Positions 20,694 through 31,378 of a DNA stretch of 64,000 nucleotides are shown one piece after another; the stretch's first letter is position 1, and each line of letters starts with the position of its first letter. A program made the position numbers and the translations under genes. Origin of the DNA: Caldilineaceae bacterium (GTDB taxonomy: Bacteria > Chloroflexota > Anaerolineae > Caldilineales > Caldilineaceae); assembly GCA_022823185.1 (NCBI GenBank), contig JAJDXQ010000014.1:1-64000 (forward strand), given 5' to 3'. A model generated the notes under the pieces. The model did not search any database. It had not been told where the DNA came from and was given only the letters and a program-made list of their open reading frames with translations.

Positions 20694-21098
20694 CTACGTT
20701 TCGCCGGCGGAAGCGCTACAGGCGCGTAGAGCGATCGCCTCAATTTCGATCAGGGCGCCGAGTGGCAAAGCAGCGACCTGCACTGTGCTGCGAGCAGGAG
20801 GTTCGTCCTGGAACGCTTGCGCGTAAATCTCGTTGACAGTGGAAAATTCGGCGATGTCGGTCAGGAAAATCGTTGTTTTGACGATGTTGCCCATGCTGGA
20901 GCCGGCGGCGTCGAGGACGGCGGCGAGGTTATCCAAGACTTGCTGGGTCTGTTCGACAATGCCTGGTCGTAGTTGACCGGTAAGGGGATGGATACCGATC
21001 TGACCCGAAGTGAAGATCAGATGCTCTGTTGCGACGGCCTGAGAATAGGGGCCGACAGCAGCAGGCGCTTTCTCGGTGCGAATTGTTTGTCGTGTCAT
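20694..21098 (-). CDS. RidA/YjgF/Rid-family enamine/imine deaminase
   Basis: A 134-residue protein of normal family length. Family blocks are GPYSQAV, FTSGQIGI, a VLDAAGSS-NIVKTTIFLTD segment, and the C-terminal signature (ARSTVQVAALPLGALIEIEAIA) with the substrate-binding Arg and Glu. RidA hydrolyses reactive enamines formed by PLP enzymes. That fits the PLP-dependent Cys/Met enzyme encoded nearby at 24035-25273, now separated from it by an inserted module (inference). Cytoplasmic trimer in known members. Confidence 0.93.
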   Translation of the reverse strand: MTRQTIRTEKAPAAVGPYSQAVATEHLIFTSGQIGIHPLTGQLRPGIVEQTQQVLDNLAAVLDAAGSSMGNIVKTTIFLTDIAEFSTVNEIYAQAFQDEPPARSTVQVAALPLGALIEIEAIALRACSASAGET

Positions 21099-21272
21099 GC
21101 AGGGTATCAGCGAGGCGTCAGCTGAATCAGTTCCTTTTCTGGTTGCAGCCGGTTGGAAAATGTAGGCAATTTCCCGTTGGCTGCAAATTGTCGGCTATTG
21201 TATGCGATCATCCAATGTTTGTCAAAATCCGATTTTGGTCATTTTGTAATTGGGAGGAGGGGTGTGGGGAGA

Positions 21273-21401
21273 GGTCAGATTTCGAGGGCGGCGGAGATGT
21301 CGGCGGTGATGTCCTGGGGGTCTTCGGCGCCGAGGGCGCGGCGGACGTGGCCGTCGGAGATGCCGACGGCGGCGCGCGGGGCGGGGGAGAGGGCGCGGTG
21401 G
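21273..21401 (-). pseudogene. Displaced 3'-end copy of the Cys/Met PLP-enzyme gene
   Basis: These 129 bp match 24033-24161 without gaps and with about five mismatches by eye. The match starts right at the stop codon (TCA on the plus strand, 21275-21277) and covers the last 40-odd codons, still in frame (ending ADISAALEI). Beyond 21401 the similarity ends abruptly. The piece has no start and cannot work alone. It lies on the far side of the LRR module from the intact gene. Confidence 0.9.
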
Positions 21402-21553
21402 GGGTTCGGGGTATTGTAACCATTTAGCCTATGTAACGAAAGAGGGCGAATGTGCGTTGGCTCTTGGTCGTTACAATCGGTTCAGATAAGAAGCCCGTAC
21501 GCGCCTTTCTTGTTCGCAAGGGCCCTGATCGGGAAGACGCCTTGCTTGATAGC

Positions 21554-22969
21554 CTAACCCGGTGTCGGTGTAGGCGTTGGTGTCGGAGTTGGCGTGGGTG
21601 TCGTTGTAGGCGTCGCTGTGGGCGTCGCTGTGGCCTCCCCGCAATACGTCAGGCCCAAGCTGGCCAGATCGGAATTGCTCACACTGCGCAACGACGCGGG
21701 AATACAACCGCTCAACCGATTGTTGGCGAGGTAGAGATGGGACAAGACTTGAAGGTCGCCAAGCGAACTGGGGACTGTTCCGGTCAGCCTGTTGTCGTTG
21801 AGGTACAGTTTGACAAGGGTTCGGTTGTTGCTCAGATCAGGAATCGAGCCGGTCAGCTTATTGTTGTTGAGGCGCAATTCCTGAAGACCTCGGAGAGGAC
21901 TCAGATTAGGAATGGTTCCGCTCAAAGTGTTGTTTTGGAGGTACACAAAAGTCAGACGTGTATAGGAACTCAGAGTCGGGAAAGAGCCGCTCAGTTTATT
22001 GTCATTGAGAAGCAACAATGTCAGCTTGGGTTTCGTCCCCAGACTTGGAATGGAGCCGCTCAGCTGGTTCTTGTAAAGAGACAATACTATGAGTTCTGTA
22101 TGGGAACTCAGACTGGGAATCGATCCGCTCAGCTTGTTTTCGCGCAAGTACAGATATTGCAGCTTGGTGAGGGAACTCAGACTCGGTATTGACCCGCTCA
22201 ACCGGTTTTGGCTGAGATTCAACCAGGTCAGATTTGTAAGGGAACTGAAACTCGGCACAGACCCGGTCAATTTGTTGTTCTGGAGATCCAAGTGTTGCAG
22301 TTCGGTAAGGGAACTCAAACTGGGGATCGTTCCGATCAGATTGTTGCCGTAAAAGCGCAATGCTGTGACGCGTCCGTTTTCGTCGGTGGTGACGCCATAC
22401 CATGTGCCTAACGGCTCCGCGCTCAACCAATTGTCGTTATTGGTCCAGTTGCCGCCGTCCATCGCATTGTAGAAGGCGACGAGCGCCGCCCTGTCTCTCG
22501 CCGGACTGGCATGCGTGGCGGTGGGCGTGATGGTCGGTGTTGCCGTGGCCCCCGGATCGGTTGTGGGCGTGATGGTCGCGTGTACATAGTCCGACCAGTC
22601 GCTTTCATCGCCGTAGGCGTTGATTGCACGGGCGGAGTAGAAGTAGGTTGTGCCGACCGTAGCGTCAGCGTGCGTGAAAGTCGTGCCCGTCAGGTTGTCG
22701 CCGCCGCTCTCCCACCAACCGTCGGCTCTGGTCCAGGCATACAGGTCATAGCTTGATGCGCCCTGAACAGCCGTCCAACTCAGGTCCACGCCGCTGCTGC
22801 TGGCCTGAGCCGTCAGCGTCGGCCTGGAAAGAGTGAATTCGGTCGATTGCGCCGCGGCCTGGTCTGTGGCTGAAAGAATGGCTGCGGCAGTGAACAGGGC
22901 CAGAGCCAGCCATACGCTCAGCCCGATGGCAAGAGTACAGGCATTTCGCTTTCTCAACATCGTTCGCAT
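21554..22969 (-). CDS. Exported FN3 plus leucine-rich-repeat protein with Thr/Pro tail
   Basis: A 471-residue protein with a signal peptide (residues 14-41). One FN3-like module follows (about 48-135), then a Thr/Pro linker. An LRR cap (DRAALVAFYNAMDGGNWTNNDNW) precedes nine or ten plant-type leucine-rich repeats of the form L..L.L..N.LSGSIPSLSSLT (about 205-445). The C-terminus is (TP)n. Plant-type LRRs in bacteria usually bind proteins or glycans at the cell surface. Base composition is clearly lower in GC than its neighbours, and the gene sits between the two copies of a duplicated gene end, so acquisition or transposition is likely. It shares the FN3 module with the proteins at 1-2475 and 12329-14110. 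Confidence 0.88.
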   Translation of the reverse strand: MRTMLRKRNACTLAIGLSVWLALALFTAAAILSATDQAAAQSTEFTLSRPTLTAQASSSGVDLSWTAVQGASSYDLYAWTRADGWWESGGDNLTGTTFTHADATVGTTYFYSARAINAYGDESDWSDYVHATITPTTDPGATATPTITPTATHASPARDRAALVAFYNAMDGGNWTNNDNWLSAEPLGTWYGVTTDENGRVTALRFYGNNLIGTIPSLSSLTELQHLDLQNNKLTGSVPSFSSLTNLTWLNLSQNRLSGSIPSLSSLTKLQYLYLRENKLSGSIPSLSSHTELIVLSLYKNQLSGSIPSLGTKPKLTLLLLNDNKLSGSFPTLSSYTRLTFVYLQNNTLSGTIPNLSPLRGLQELRLNNNKLTGSIPDLSNNRTLVKLYLNDNRLTGTVPSSLGDLQVLSHLYLANNRLSGCIPASLRSVSNSDLASLGLTYCGEATATPTATPTTTPTPTPTPTPTPTPG

Positions 22970-24034
22970 CCTTCAAGCTCGAGATGCGCTTTTGTGGCCG
23001 TGAACTCTAATTGGACTGTGAAACCGTCCCCTTTGGCAGGGTCTCCGCTGCCTTCCGATCTGGACCAAAAGGTATGTCACCCTGGCTATCGCTTCTGATG
23101 CCGGGATTGACATCCACTCTCAATCTTTTTCCAGCTCCTACTGCGATCCTTGGATGGCTTCTCCAGACATTTAAGCCAGCAGAGTGGCTCTGGGATTCTA
23201 GTACGTAGATAAAGACTAATTCAATCGATCTGTATATTTTCGGTCTTATTGTACAGTATGCAATCTCAAATAAAAAACAGCATTCGCATATTTGGATTCT
23301 TTGTATAATTTGGCTTTGTAGGGCCTACATGGCCATCTTGTGAACATTTCGGGGCCCAAACGCTTTCCTATACACTTAGGGTTTGAAACAGTCGGGGCAC
23401 ATGCCTGAATATGGGAAGAGTCATGATTGAGAGGACCAATTCGGGATTAGAGGCGCCGTAGTTCTTTGCCGACCGTTGCGTATGGACTTGGCAGGGAAGT
23501 CAAGGGCCTGTTTAACGGACTACCGATCGGGCACTCGGCTGCTTCACGAGTGGACAGCCTTCATGAATGCGCGCAGACGGTGCCAGGCAGCTCAGAGTGA
23601 ACGAGGAGGCGGCAAGTAAGCGCGGAGAGTGTCGCGTTCCCTGATGACGACGGGCCGCCTACGATGGACGGTGGCCCCTTGCCATTGGCTGACTCAAAGC
23701 GGAAGTTCAACTCTTCTTCTTTAGCTAATTCGATGTTTGGGATATCAGATGATGGGCCGCCGCAAATATGTCTGAGCCGGCGCGCGGTCATAGTAGGGGA
23801 TATCTGTGGCTGTCAGAGGGACTGCAGCATGGCCAGAGAGAATCAAGTTTGTGGGGTCTTGGGGAGGGAAGACAGTTCGAATCGAGCGTTGCAGGCGGCC
23901 AAACTTCAATTTGGATGAAGGGTACACTGGCTACGGTGCTGGTGTCAGAGGGCGTTGCCGGGGGAGAAGCTCCCCCGCGCAAGGGAAGCAGCCTGCGGCT
24001 GACCGCAGGACTGGAGTGCGCAGGACCGCAGTGG
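22970..24034. other. Lower-GC gene-free region inside the LRR module
   Basis: About 1.06 kb with no convincing gene; short frames at 23561-23927 have no signature. An AT-rich stretch at about 23210-23330 may hold the LRR gene promoter. It contrasts sharply with the surrounding high GC and may be decayed mobile DNA, but no transposase motif or terminal repeat could be recognised. Confidence 0.5.
23959..24008 (-). terminator. Two hairpins downstream of the PLP-enzyme gene
   Basis: An 8-bp stem CGGGGGAG/CTCCCCCG (23959-23977, 3-nt loop) and a 6-bp stem CTGCGG/CCGCAG (23993-24008) lie 27-76 bp past the stop at 24035. No T-tract. Confidence 0.35.
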
Positions 24035-25273
24035 TCAGATTTCGAGGGCGGCGGAGATGTCGGCGGTGATGTCCCGGGGGTCTTCGGCGCCGACGGCGAG
24101 GCGGACGAGGCCGTCGGAGATGCCGACGGCGGCGCGCTGGGCGGGGGAGAGGGCGCGGTGGGAGGCGTGGCTGGGGTAGAGGACGAGGGAGTAGACGTCG
24201 CCGACGGTTGTGGCCGGTTGGACCATTTGGAGGGCTTCGAGGAAGCGGAAGACTTCGGGCCGGCCGGCGTCTTTGAGCTCGAGGGCGACGACGGCGCCAT
24301 AGCCGCGCTGGCCGAAGAGCCGGGCGGCCAGCTGGTGTTGGGGATGATCGGGGAGGCCTGGGTAGCGGACGCGGGCAAGGGCGGGATGGCGGCTCAACTG
24401 TTCGGCGACAGCGACAGCGTTGCCGCACTGGCGCTCGACGCGCAGGGGCATGGTTTTGAGGCCGCGGTGAAGCAGCCAGGCTTCGTGGGGGCCGAGGTTG
24501 GCGCCGGTCTTTTTGAGAAAATCCCAGAAGGCGGGGCGGAGCTCGTTTCGGGCGACGACGACGCCGCCCAGGACATCGCCGTGGCCGCCGATATACTTGG
24601 TGGCGCTGTGAATGACGACGTCGGCTCCGTGGGCGAGGGGCCGGAAGAGCATGGGGGTGGCGAAGGTGTTGTCGACGAGCAGACGTGTGTTGTGGGCGCG
24701 GCAGAGCTGGGCAAGTCGGGGGATGTCTACGACTTTGAGGAGTGGATTGGAGATGGTCTCGACGACGAGGACGACGGGCGCCTCTTCAACGAGCATGCGC
24801 TCGACGGCATCAAGGTCGGTGGCGTCGACGAAGAGGCCCTTTGCGCCATATTGGGGCCAGAGGCTGTCGACGAGGGAGTAGGTGGCGCCGTAGCAGTCCT
24901 GGGCGGCGGCGACGGTTACGCCGGCCTGGACGCCGCAGGCAGCCATGGCGAGGTGGATTGCGGCCATGCCGCTGGCGGTGGCGAGCGCGAAGTGGTCTGC
25001 GGCCTGTGCGGGCATGTCGTGGCATTCGAGGTCGACGATGGCGTTTTCAAAGGCGGCGACGGTGGGGTTGCCGTAACGGCCGTAGACATAGAGGTCGGGG
25101 TCTCCGCCGAGGGCGCTGTCAAGGTGGGTGGAGTCCTCGTATACGTAGCCGATGCTGGGGATGATGCCGCTGACGACGGGCGCGGGGGTGGCGCTGGGGG
25201 CAGGCGGGGCATAGCGGCGTTCTTCGCCGCCATGGACGGCTTTGCTGTCTATTGATTTGGGCGTGAATGACAT
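24035..25273 (-). CDS. Cys/Met-metabolism PLP-dependent enzyme (cystathionine gamma-synthase/lyase family)
   Basis: A 412-residue fold-type I PLP enzyme. Landmarks are YGRYGNPTVAAFE (residues about 58-70), the ATASGMAAI phosphate-binding loop, the VETISNPLL and DNTFATP blocks, and the cofactor lysine in HSATKYIGGHGDVLGG. The family includes cystathionine gamma-synthase, cystathionine lyases and methionine gamma-lyase; sequence alone does not settle which. ATG 25273 starts the homologous region (MSFTPKSIDSKAVHGG); the longer in-frame extension to 25531 would overlap the MreB-like gene and looks like its shadow. The last 129 bp are duplicated at 21273-21401. Confidence 0.92.
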   Translation of the reverse strand: MSFTPKSIDSKAVHGGEERRYAPPAPSATPAPVVSGIIPSIGYVYEDSTHLDSALGGDPDLYVYGRYGNPTVAAFENAIVDLECHDMPAQAADHFALATASGMAAIHLAMAACGVQAGVTVAAAQDCYGATYSLVDSLWPQYGAKGLFVDATDLDAVERMLVEEAPVVLVVETISNPLLKVVDIPRLAQLCRAHNTRLLVDNTFATPMLFRPLAHGADVVIHSATKYIGGHGDVLGGVVVARNELRPAFWDFLKKTGANLGPHEAWLLHRGLKTMPLRVERQCGNAVAVAEQLSRHPALARVRYPGLPDHPQHQLAARLFGQRGYGAVVALELKDAGRPEVFRFLEALQMVQPATTVGDVYSLVLYPSHASHRALSPAQRAAVGISDGLVRLAVGAEDPRDITADISAALEI

Positions 25274-25307
25274 GGTCAAGGGTGGGGCGTTGGGTGGTTC
25301 GGGATGG

Positions 25308-26318
25308 TTATGAGTAGAGCATGGGCAGGCTGCGGCGCATGATTTCGTAGTTTTCGAGGGCGCGCCCGGCGCCGAGGGCGACGCAGGCCATGGGGTTTTC
25401 GGCGACATAGGCGGGGACGCCGGTTTCGTGGGTGAAGAGTGAGGCGATGAGGCGGAGCTGCGCGCCGCCGCCGGTGATGACCATGCCGCGATCGATGATG
25501 TCTGCGGCGAGTTCCGGGGGCGCTTTTTCAAGGGTGGCGCGCACGGTGCGCACGATGGCCTGGAGGGGCTCCATCATGGCCTCGATGACTTCGCTGTTGG
25601 TGATTTCGATGGTTTTCGGGAGACCGTTGATCTGGTCGCGTCCGCGTACTTCGATGGCGCGGTCTTCTTCGGTGGGGAGGGCGGAGCCGATGGCGATTTT
25701 TATCTCTTCGGCGGTCTGTTCGCCGACGTGGAGGTTATACTTTTTGCGGATGTAGCTGACGATCGATTCGTCGAGCCGGTTGCCGCCGACGCGCACGCTG
25801 CTCCAGACGACGATATCGTACATGGAGACGATGGCGGCTTCGGTGGTACCGCCGCCCATATCGACGACCATATTGCCGGTTGGCGTGCCGATCGGGAGGC
25901 CGGCTCCGTAGGCGGCTGCGAGCGGTTCGGGGATGAGGTAGGCTGCGCCGGCGCCGGCCTGCATGGCGGCGTCGTGGACGGCGCGTTCTTCGACGGAGGT
26001 GACGCCGCGCGGGGTGCTGATCATGACTCTTGGCTTGAAGAGAGGGAAGCGGCCGACGATGTCCTGGATGAATTTGCGCAGCATGGCTTCGGTGACGACG
26101 AAGTCGGCGATCACGCCGTCGCGCATGGGGCGGACGACTTCGATGCTTTCGGGGGTGCGGCCGAGCGTGTCGTAGGCTTCATGGCCGATCAGCACCATCT
26201 TGTTGGCCTCGCGGCGAATGGCCACGACAGACGGTTCGTGCAGCACGATGCCCCGCCCCCGCACGTGTACAAGAACGTTTACCGTACCGAGGTCGATTCC
26301 GATCTGTTTTTCAAACAT
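25308..26318 (-). CDS. MreB-like actin-family rod-shape protein
   Basis: A 336-residue protein of normal MreB length. The N-terminus is [21 protein letters not shown] (phosphate-1 loop). [16 protein letters not shown] follows in the middle. [16 protein letters not shown] is the phosphate-2 loop, and VITGGGAQL is the adenosine loop. MreB filaments organise side-wall synthesis at the membrane. No mreC or mreD follows, unlike the usual mreBCD operon, so this may be a paralogue with a separate role. A promoter-like element lies about 115 bp upstream. Confidence 0.93.
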   Translation of the reverse strand: MFEKQIGIDLGTVNVLVHVRGRGIVLHEPSVVAIRREANKMVLIGHEAYDTLGRTPESIEVVRPMRDGVIADFVVTEAMLRKFIQDIVGRFPLFKPRVMISTPRGVTSVEERAVHDAAMQAGAGAAYLIPEPLAAAYGAGLPIGTPTGNMVVDMGGGTTEAAIVSMYDIVVWSSVRVGGNRLDESIVSYIRKKYNLHVGEQTAEEIKIAIGSALPTEEDRAIEVRGRDQINGLPKTIEITNSEVIEAMMEPLQAIVRTVRATLEKAPPELAADIIDRGMVITGGGAQLRLIASLFTHETGVPAYVAENPMACVALGAGRALENYEIMRRSLPMLYS

Positions 26319-26433
26319 AGACTTTTTTCGTATCTGTGGTCATTCAGGGCGCAGGGGAAACGGTTGTCATCGAGCGGGGCGCAACCATAACAGCGCGGTC
26401 ACCGGTCGCGTCCATTTTCGACCATAGACATTC

Positions 26434-26463
26434 ATTATAGCGTCTACCATTCAGGAAGGACAA
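26434..26463 (-). promoter_or_regulatory. Likely promoter of the MreB-like gene
   Basis: On the minus strand TTGTCC (26458-26463) and TATAAT (26434-26439) are separated by 18 bp, giving a leader of about 110 nt before the start at 26318. Confidence 0.45.
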
Positions 26464-26506
26464 ATCAGTTTCTGATTTTCCATGTCCGTTTACGCAGGTG
26501 AGCGGT

Positions 26507-26701
26507 TCAGCGTTTTGTCCGTGCGTAGCTGGCGGCGCCGTACGAGCCGATAATCAGGCCGGCCAGGGAGGAGCCGTAGGCGAGGAAGCTGAGCAGGAAA
26601 CCGGCTTCGATGACTTTGATGACCATGGCGAAGGCGAGCAGAAAGCCGGCGAGGAGGAGGAAGAAGCCGTAGAGTATCAGATGAACCGGGGAGGTGGGCA
26701 T
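26507..26701 (-). CDS. Small two-helix membrane protein
   Basis: A 64-residue protein (67 if it starts at GTG 26710). Two hydrophobic segments are visible, residues about 8-30 (ILYGFFLLLAGFLLAFAMVIKVI) and 35-56 (FLLSFLAYGSSLAGLIIGSYGA), with a basic C-terminus (ARTKR). No known family. The heptamer repeat lies immediately upstream, so neither start has a ribosome site. It lies between the MreB-like gene and the oligopeptide transporter locus, on the same strand. Confidence 0.65.
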   Translation of the reverse strand: MPTSPVHLILYGFFLLLAGFLLAFAMVIKVIEAGFLLSFLAYGSSLAGLIIGSYGAASYARTKR

Positions 26702-26710
26702 GGGGGACAC

Positions 26711-26757
26711 CAGTGGATAGTGGGTAGTGGATGGTGGATGGTGAATAGTGGATAGTG
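26711..26757. repeat. AGTGGWY heptamer array
   Basis: Seven heptamers of the GTGGATA/GTGGGTA/GTGGATG/GTGAATA type lie between the small membrane protein and the OppF-type ATPase gene. This array is more degenerate than the others. Confidence 0.75.
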
Positions 26758-26768
26758 GCGGACTGCCT

Positions 26769-27806
26769 CTAATCCTGGTAGAGGAAGCAACGGGCGCGAT
26801 GGTCGGGTTCGGGCTCGAAGTCGAGGGGCGTCTTCAGTGCGCACAGGTCTTCGATGAAATGGGTGCAGCGCGGGTGGAAGCGGCAGCCTGAGGGCGGGTT
26901 GACCAGGCTGGGGGGTTCGCCGGGCGGCACGTCGCGAAAGACGCGCGCGTTTTCCGGGTCCGGGTCGGCGATGGCGGCGAGGAGTGCGCTGGTGTAGGGG
27001 TGGAGGGGGTTGCGGAGCAGGTCGTCCATCTGCGCCTGTTCGACGATTTCGCCGGCGTACATGACGAAGATACGCTCGGAGAAGTAGCGCACGGTGGAGA
27101 GATCGTGGGTGATGTAGACGACGGCGAGGTTGTGGGAACGCTGGAGCCCCTGCAGGAGGCGGAGAATTTCGACGCGCACGGACATGTCGAGCATGGAGAC
27201 GGGTTCGTCGGCGACGATCATGCGCGGGTGCAGGAGCATGGCGCGGGCGATGACGACACGTTGCTGCTGGCCGCCGCTGAGCATGTGGGGAAAGCGGGGC
27301 AGGATGTCATCGACAGGTGTGAGGCGGACCTCCTCCATGACCTCGTAGATGCGTTTTTGGCGGCCGGCCTCGTCCATTTGGCCGTGGATTTTGAGCGGTT
27401 CGCCGAGGATGCGGCGGATGTCCATAAAGGGCGGGAGGGCGCCGAAGGGGTCCTGCTGGACATAGCCGACCTGTGAGCGGTACCACTGCATCTCCTTCGA
27501 GTCAAGGGTACTGAGATCGCGGCCTTCGAAGATGACGGAGCCTTCGGTTGGCATGTGCAGGCCCAGAATGGTCTTCATGAGGGTGGATTTGCCGCAGCCG
27601 CTTTCGCCGACGATGGCGATGGCTTCGCCGGCGTGGAGGTCGAAGCTGACGTCGTCGACGGCGCGGACGGTGCCGGCGCGGCCGAAGCCCCAGCGCCTGA
27701 GCTCGAACCAGGTGCGCAGATTGCGCAGGGAGAGGAGGGGTTCGGTCTGCGCCGCGGAGCCGCCGGCGGGCCGGGCCGGCGCGGTTTCAGGGGTTGCCGT
27801 TGTCAT
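26769..27806 (-). CDS. Oligopeptide/dipeptide ABC transporter ATPase (OppF/DppF type)
   Basis: A 345-residue ATPase. Walker A is GESGCGKS, the signature [15 protein letters not shown], Walker B MIVADEPVSMLD, and the switch VYITHDLS. The C-terminal extension characteristic of peptide-import ATPases has PPSGCRFHPRCTH, the Cys-rich block that often binds an iron-sulphur cluster or metal in this family. It forms the nucleotide-binding pair with the OppD-type protein encoded 67 bp upstream. Last gene of the transporter locus. Confidence 0.94.
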   Translation of the reverse strand: MTTATPETAPARPAGGSAAQTEPLLSLRNLRTWFELRRWGFGRAGTVRAVDDVSFDLHAGEAIAIVGESGCGKSTLMKTILGLHMPTEGSVIFEGRDLSTLDSKEMQWYRSQVGYVQQDPFGALPPFMDIRRILGEPLKIHGQMDEAGRQKRIYEVMEEVRLTPVDDILPRFPHMLSGGQQQRVVIARAMLLHPRMIVADEPVSMLDMSVRVEILRLLQGLQRSHNLAVVYITHDLSTVRYFSERIFVMYAGEIVEQAQMDDLLRNPLHPYTSALLAAIADPDPENARVFRDVPPGEPPSLVNPPSGCRFHPRCTHFIEDLCALKTPLDFEPEPDHRARCFLYQD

Positions 27807-27873
27807 CGCGGGCCTTTCTGCGGGCGGCGGATTTCCTTTGCGGGGGCGGCAGCGAGGCGGGCAGCTGGACGCA

Positions 27874-28853
<980 letters not shown>

Positions 28854-28854
<1 letters not shown>

Positions 28855-30215
28855 TACAGCTCTCTCAGTCTGGGGTTGAAGACTCTGTCCAGGGCAAAGC
28901 CCACCATGGCAAAGCCGATGCCGGAGATGAGCAGGAGGGCGGCGGGCTCGAGCACCCAGTAGTAGTGGCCCTGGTAGAGGGCGTCGTTGACGCGTGCGTC
29001 ACTGAGCACTTTGCCCCAGGTGGGCAGCAGGGGGTCGCCCAGGTTGAGCACGGCGAGCGTAGCTTCCACGAAGACGAAGGAGGGGATGGCAACCACGAAG
29101 CCGGGCACGAGGGTGGGAATGATGCGCGGAATGAGATAGAGAAAGATGATGCGGAAGTTGCCGGCTCCGTAGGCGCGTGCGGCTTCGAAGTAAGGATCCT
29201 CTTTGATCTGGAGGAAGATGGCGCGGCTGGTTTTTATGCCCGAACTGAAGACGCTGAGGACAATGAGGGCGCCCAACATGACCCAGATGCTGCGGGAGTA
29301 GAATATCCCAATCATAATCAGGATTGGCAGAACGGGAAGGATGAGGTTTACCTCGGTGATACGCTGGATTGTTGCGTCGACGATGCCGCCGAACCAGACC
29401 CCGATCGCGGCCATAATCAGTGTGCTTATTGAGGTGCCGACGGCTGCCATGAGGCCGAAGGCGAGGGCGACGGGCATCCCCCACATGAGGGCAAGCGTCA
29501 GGTCGCGGCGCAGGTGATCGGTTCCGGCCAGACCATAGACCTGGCCGTAGACGACCAGGCGGGCGTCGACATCGGCATCATCCTCGAAGACGAGCCCGGC
29601 GGCGACGAGCTGGTAGGTACCCTTGAGCGGCCTGGGGTCATCTTCGTTGGAGGCGGGATCAGCGAAGAGGCCGATTTCCGGTCTGACCCCGTCAAGGCGC
29701 CTTTCGAGCTTATCTTCTTGCGAAAAGCGAACGGTAACGGGTCCTTCGACGGTGACATCGGCGATGCGGATTTCGCGGCCGTCGGGTGTCAGCCAGGTGA
29801 GCGACACGAGGGGCCGCTTCTGTTCGTGCTCCGAGGTGAGGAAGAGGGAGATTTCCTGGGGAAACTCGTCGGCCGTAAAGTCGAAGGTGAAGGTGGTGAT
29901 GACGTCGGTGATCTCTTCGGAGACTATCTCGCGCGTCTTCCGGACGGAGTCGACGTCGGTTTCGCCGGCGGGGCCCAGGATAATCGTCTCGGGCTGATTG
30001 ACGCCGGGGAACAGGTTCACCCATATGGGCATGGCCGTGCGCGGGTTTTCCAGCCAGACGCCTTCGCCTCCCCTCCAGAGGTTGACGGCTTCGCTGTAGG
30101 GAATGGCGATCACGGTATAGATGGAAAAGAAGACCATGGCCGCGATGATGGCCAAGCCGGCGACGGCGGAAGGGTATTGTGATAGCGCGGCGAGCGTCCG
30201 TCTGATGGCCGTCAT
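28854..30215 (-). CDS. Oligopeptide ABC transporter permease (OppC/DppC type) with a large periplasmic insert
   Basis: A 453-residue permease, about 150 residues longer than usual. Membrane segment 1 lies at residues 16-38. An acidic, beta-rich extracytoplasmic insert of roughly 190 residues (about 45-235) follows. The five-helix BPD_transp core then carries the EAA loop EAARAYGAGNFRIIFLYLIPRI at about 345. The insert contains no recognised family. Its presence next to the oversized, permuted binding protein suggests a specialised docking surface (inference). ATG 30215 overlaps the upstream permease stop by 4 bp. Confidence 0.9.
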
Positions 30216-31354
30216 ACCTGTCCTCCCGGGTTGCCGCCAACCTTGACGCGAGGGTCGATGAGGGCATAGACGATATCGAGGAAGAAGACAGTGATGCCAA
30301 GCAGATAGGCATAGATGACGGTAGAGCCGACGATCACCGCGGTTTCGAAGATGTTGGCGGCCAGATAGAAGAGCCGGCCCAGGCCGGGCCAGTTGAAAAT
30401 CGTTTCAAGCACGATCGAACCGAACCAGAGGCCAATGATTGAAAGCGCCAGGCCGGTCACGATGGTGGGCATGGTCGGCCGCAAGATGTAGCGGCGCTCG
30501 ATCACGCGGTCGGGCAGACCTTTGGCGCGGGCCATGTCGACATAGTCTGCGTTGGAAAAGATGAGGAAGAAGGTGCGCGAGCCATAGATACCGAGGAATA
30601 TGGAGCTGAGAAATGTGGCCGTGACGGGCAGCACCATGTGGTTGAGAACGCTGAGGGCGTAGCCGGTGGTTGTGTCCGGCGGGGGCGCGGAGACTAGCCC
30701 GCCGAATGGGAACCAGCCCAAGAGGGCGGCAAAGAGCAGAATGAAGAAGAGGCCGTAGAACCAGCTGGGGGCGGCGGAAGTGGGGGCCAAGGCGACGATG
30801 ACCCGGTCGATCAGGCTTCCGTAGTTGCGTGAAAGATAGAGGGAAACGAAGAGTTGCACAAAAAAGGACAGGAAGAAGGTGGTGGAGAAGAGAAGAATGG
30901 TGGCGGGCAGCCGCTCCAGTATGATGTTACGCACCTGGCGCGAGCCGCTGTCGCTGGACATGTTATCAGCCCAGCCAAGGTTGAGGGTCATGGCCCCCAA
31001 CAGAAAACGGAAGCTGCGGAGGAGGAAGGGTTGGTCGAGCCCCATCCGTTTCTCCTGCAGAGCAACCAGTTTTTCTGCATGTTCGCGCCGTTCTTCGGCG
31101 GTCATGTTTTTGATATCGGGATCGAACCCCAATGAGATTGCCACTTGCTCGCGGATATAGTTTCTGCGAATGTCATCGACATGGCCGCCCATATTGGCGA
31201 TCAGGATGGTCAGATAGACGCCGATCAGCACGGTGAAGAAGAGGGCAACCATACGAAGCCCGGTGTAATGGACAACGCGGGCGAGCGTGCTTTGCGTCTG
31301 CTGACGTTCGCCGCTCTCGGCGCCGGGTTGGAGGGGCAGAGCCGCATCTGTCAT
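30212..31354 (-). CDS. Oligopeptide ABC transporter permease (OppB/DppB type)
   Basis: A 380-residue permease with membrane segment 1 at about residues 36-56. An extended extracytoplasmic stretch of about 90 residues (DPDIKNMTAEERREHAEKL...) precedes the core membrane domain. The EAA-like loop is DYVDMARAKGLPDRVIERRYILRPTMP, and the end is the family-typical DPRVKVGG. ATG 31354 was chosen over the upstream in-frame start because GAGAGG lies about 8 nt before it. It forms the translocation path with the OppC-type subunit. Confidence 0.93.
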   Translation of the reverse strand: MTDAALPLQPGAESGERQQTQSTLARVVHYTGLRMVALFFTVLIGVYLTILIANMGGHVDDIRRNYIREQVAISLGFDPDIKNMTAEERREHAEKLVALQEKRMGLDQPFLLRSFRFLLGAMTLNLGWADNMSSDSGSRQVRNIILERLPATILLFSTTFFLSFFVQLFVSLYLSRNYGSLIDRVIVALAPTSAAPSWFYGLFFILLFAALLGWFPFGGLVSAPPPDTTTGYALSVLNHMVLPVTATFLSSIFLGIYGSRTFFLIFSNADYVDMARAKGLPDRVIERRYILRPTMPTIVTGLALSIIGLWFGSIVLETIFNWPGLGRLFYLAANIFETAVIVGSTVIYAYLLGITVFFLDIVYALIDPRVKVGGNPGGQV

Positions 31355-31378
31355 AGGGTGACCTCTCAGGAGCAGGAG

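Noticed and set aside
22970..24034. Insertion-sequence remnant in the low-GC region
   Set aside because: No transposase motif and no terminal inverted repeats could be found by eye, so it is only described as possible decayed DNA.
23768..25255. 495-codon plus-strand frame opposite the PLP enzyme
   Set aside because: It runs from non-coding DNA into the antisense of a gene with an intact PLP-lysine motif; no recognisable product.
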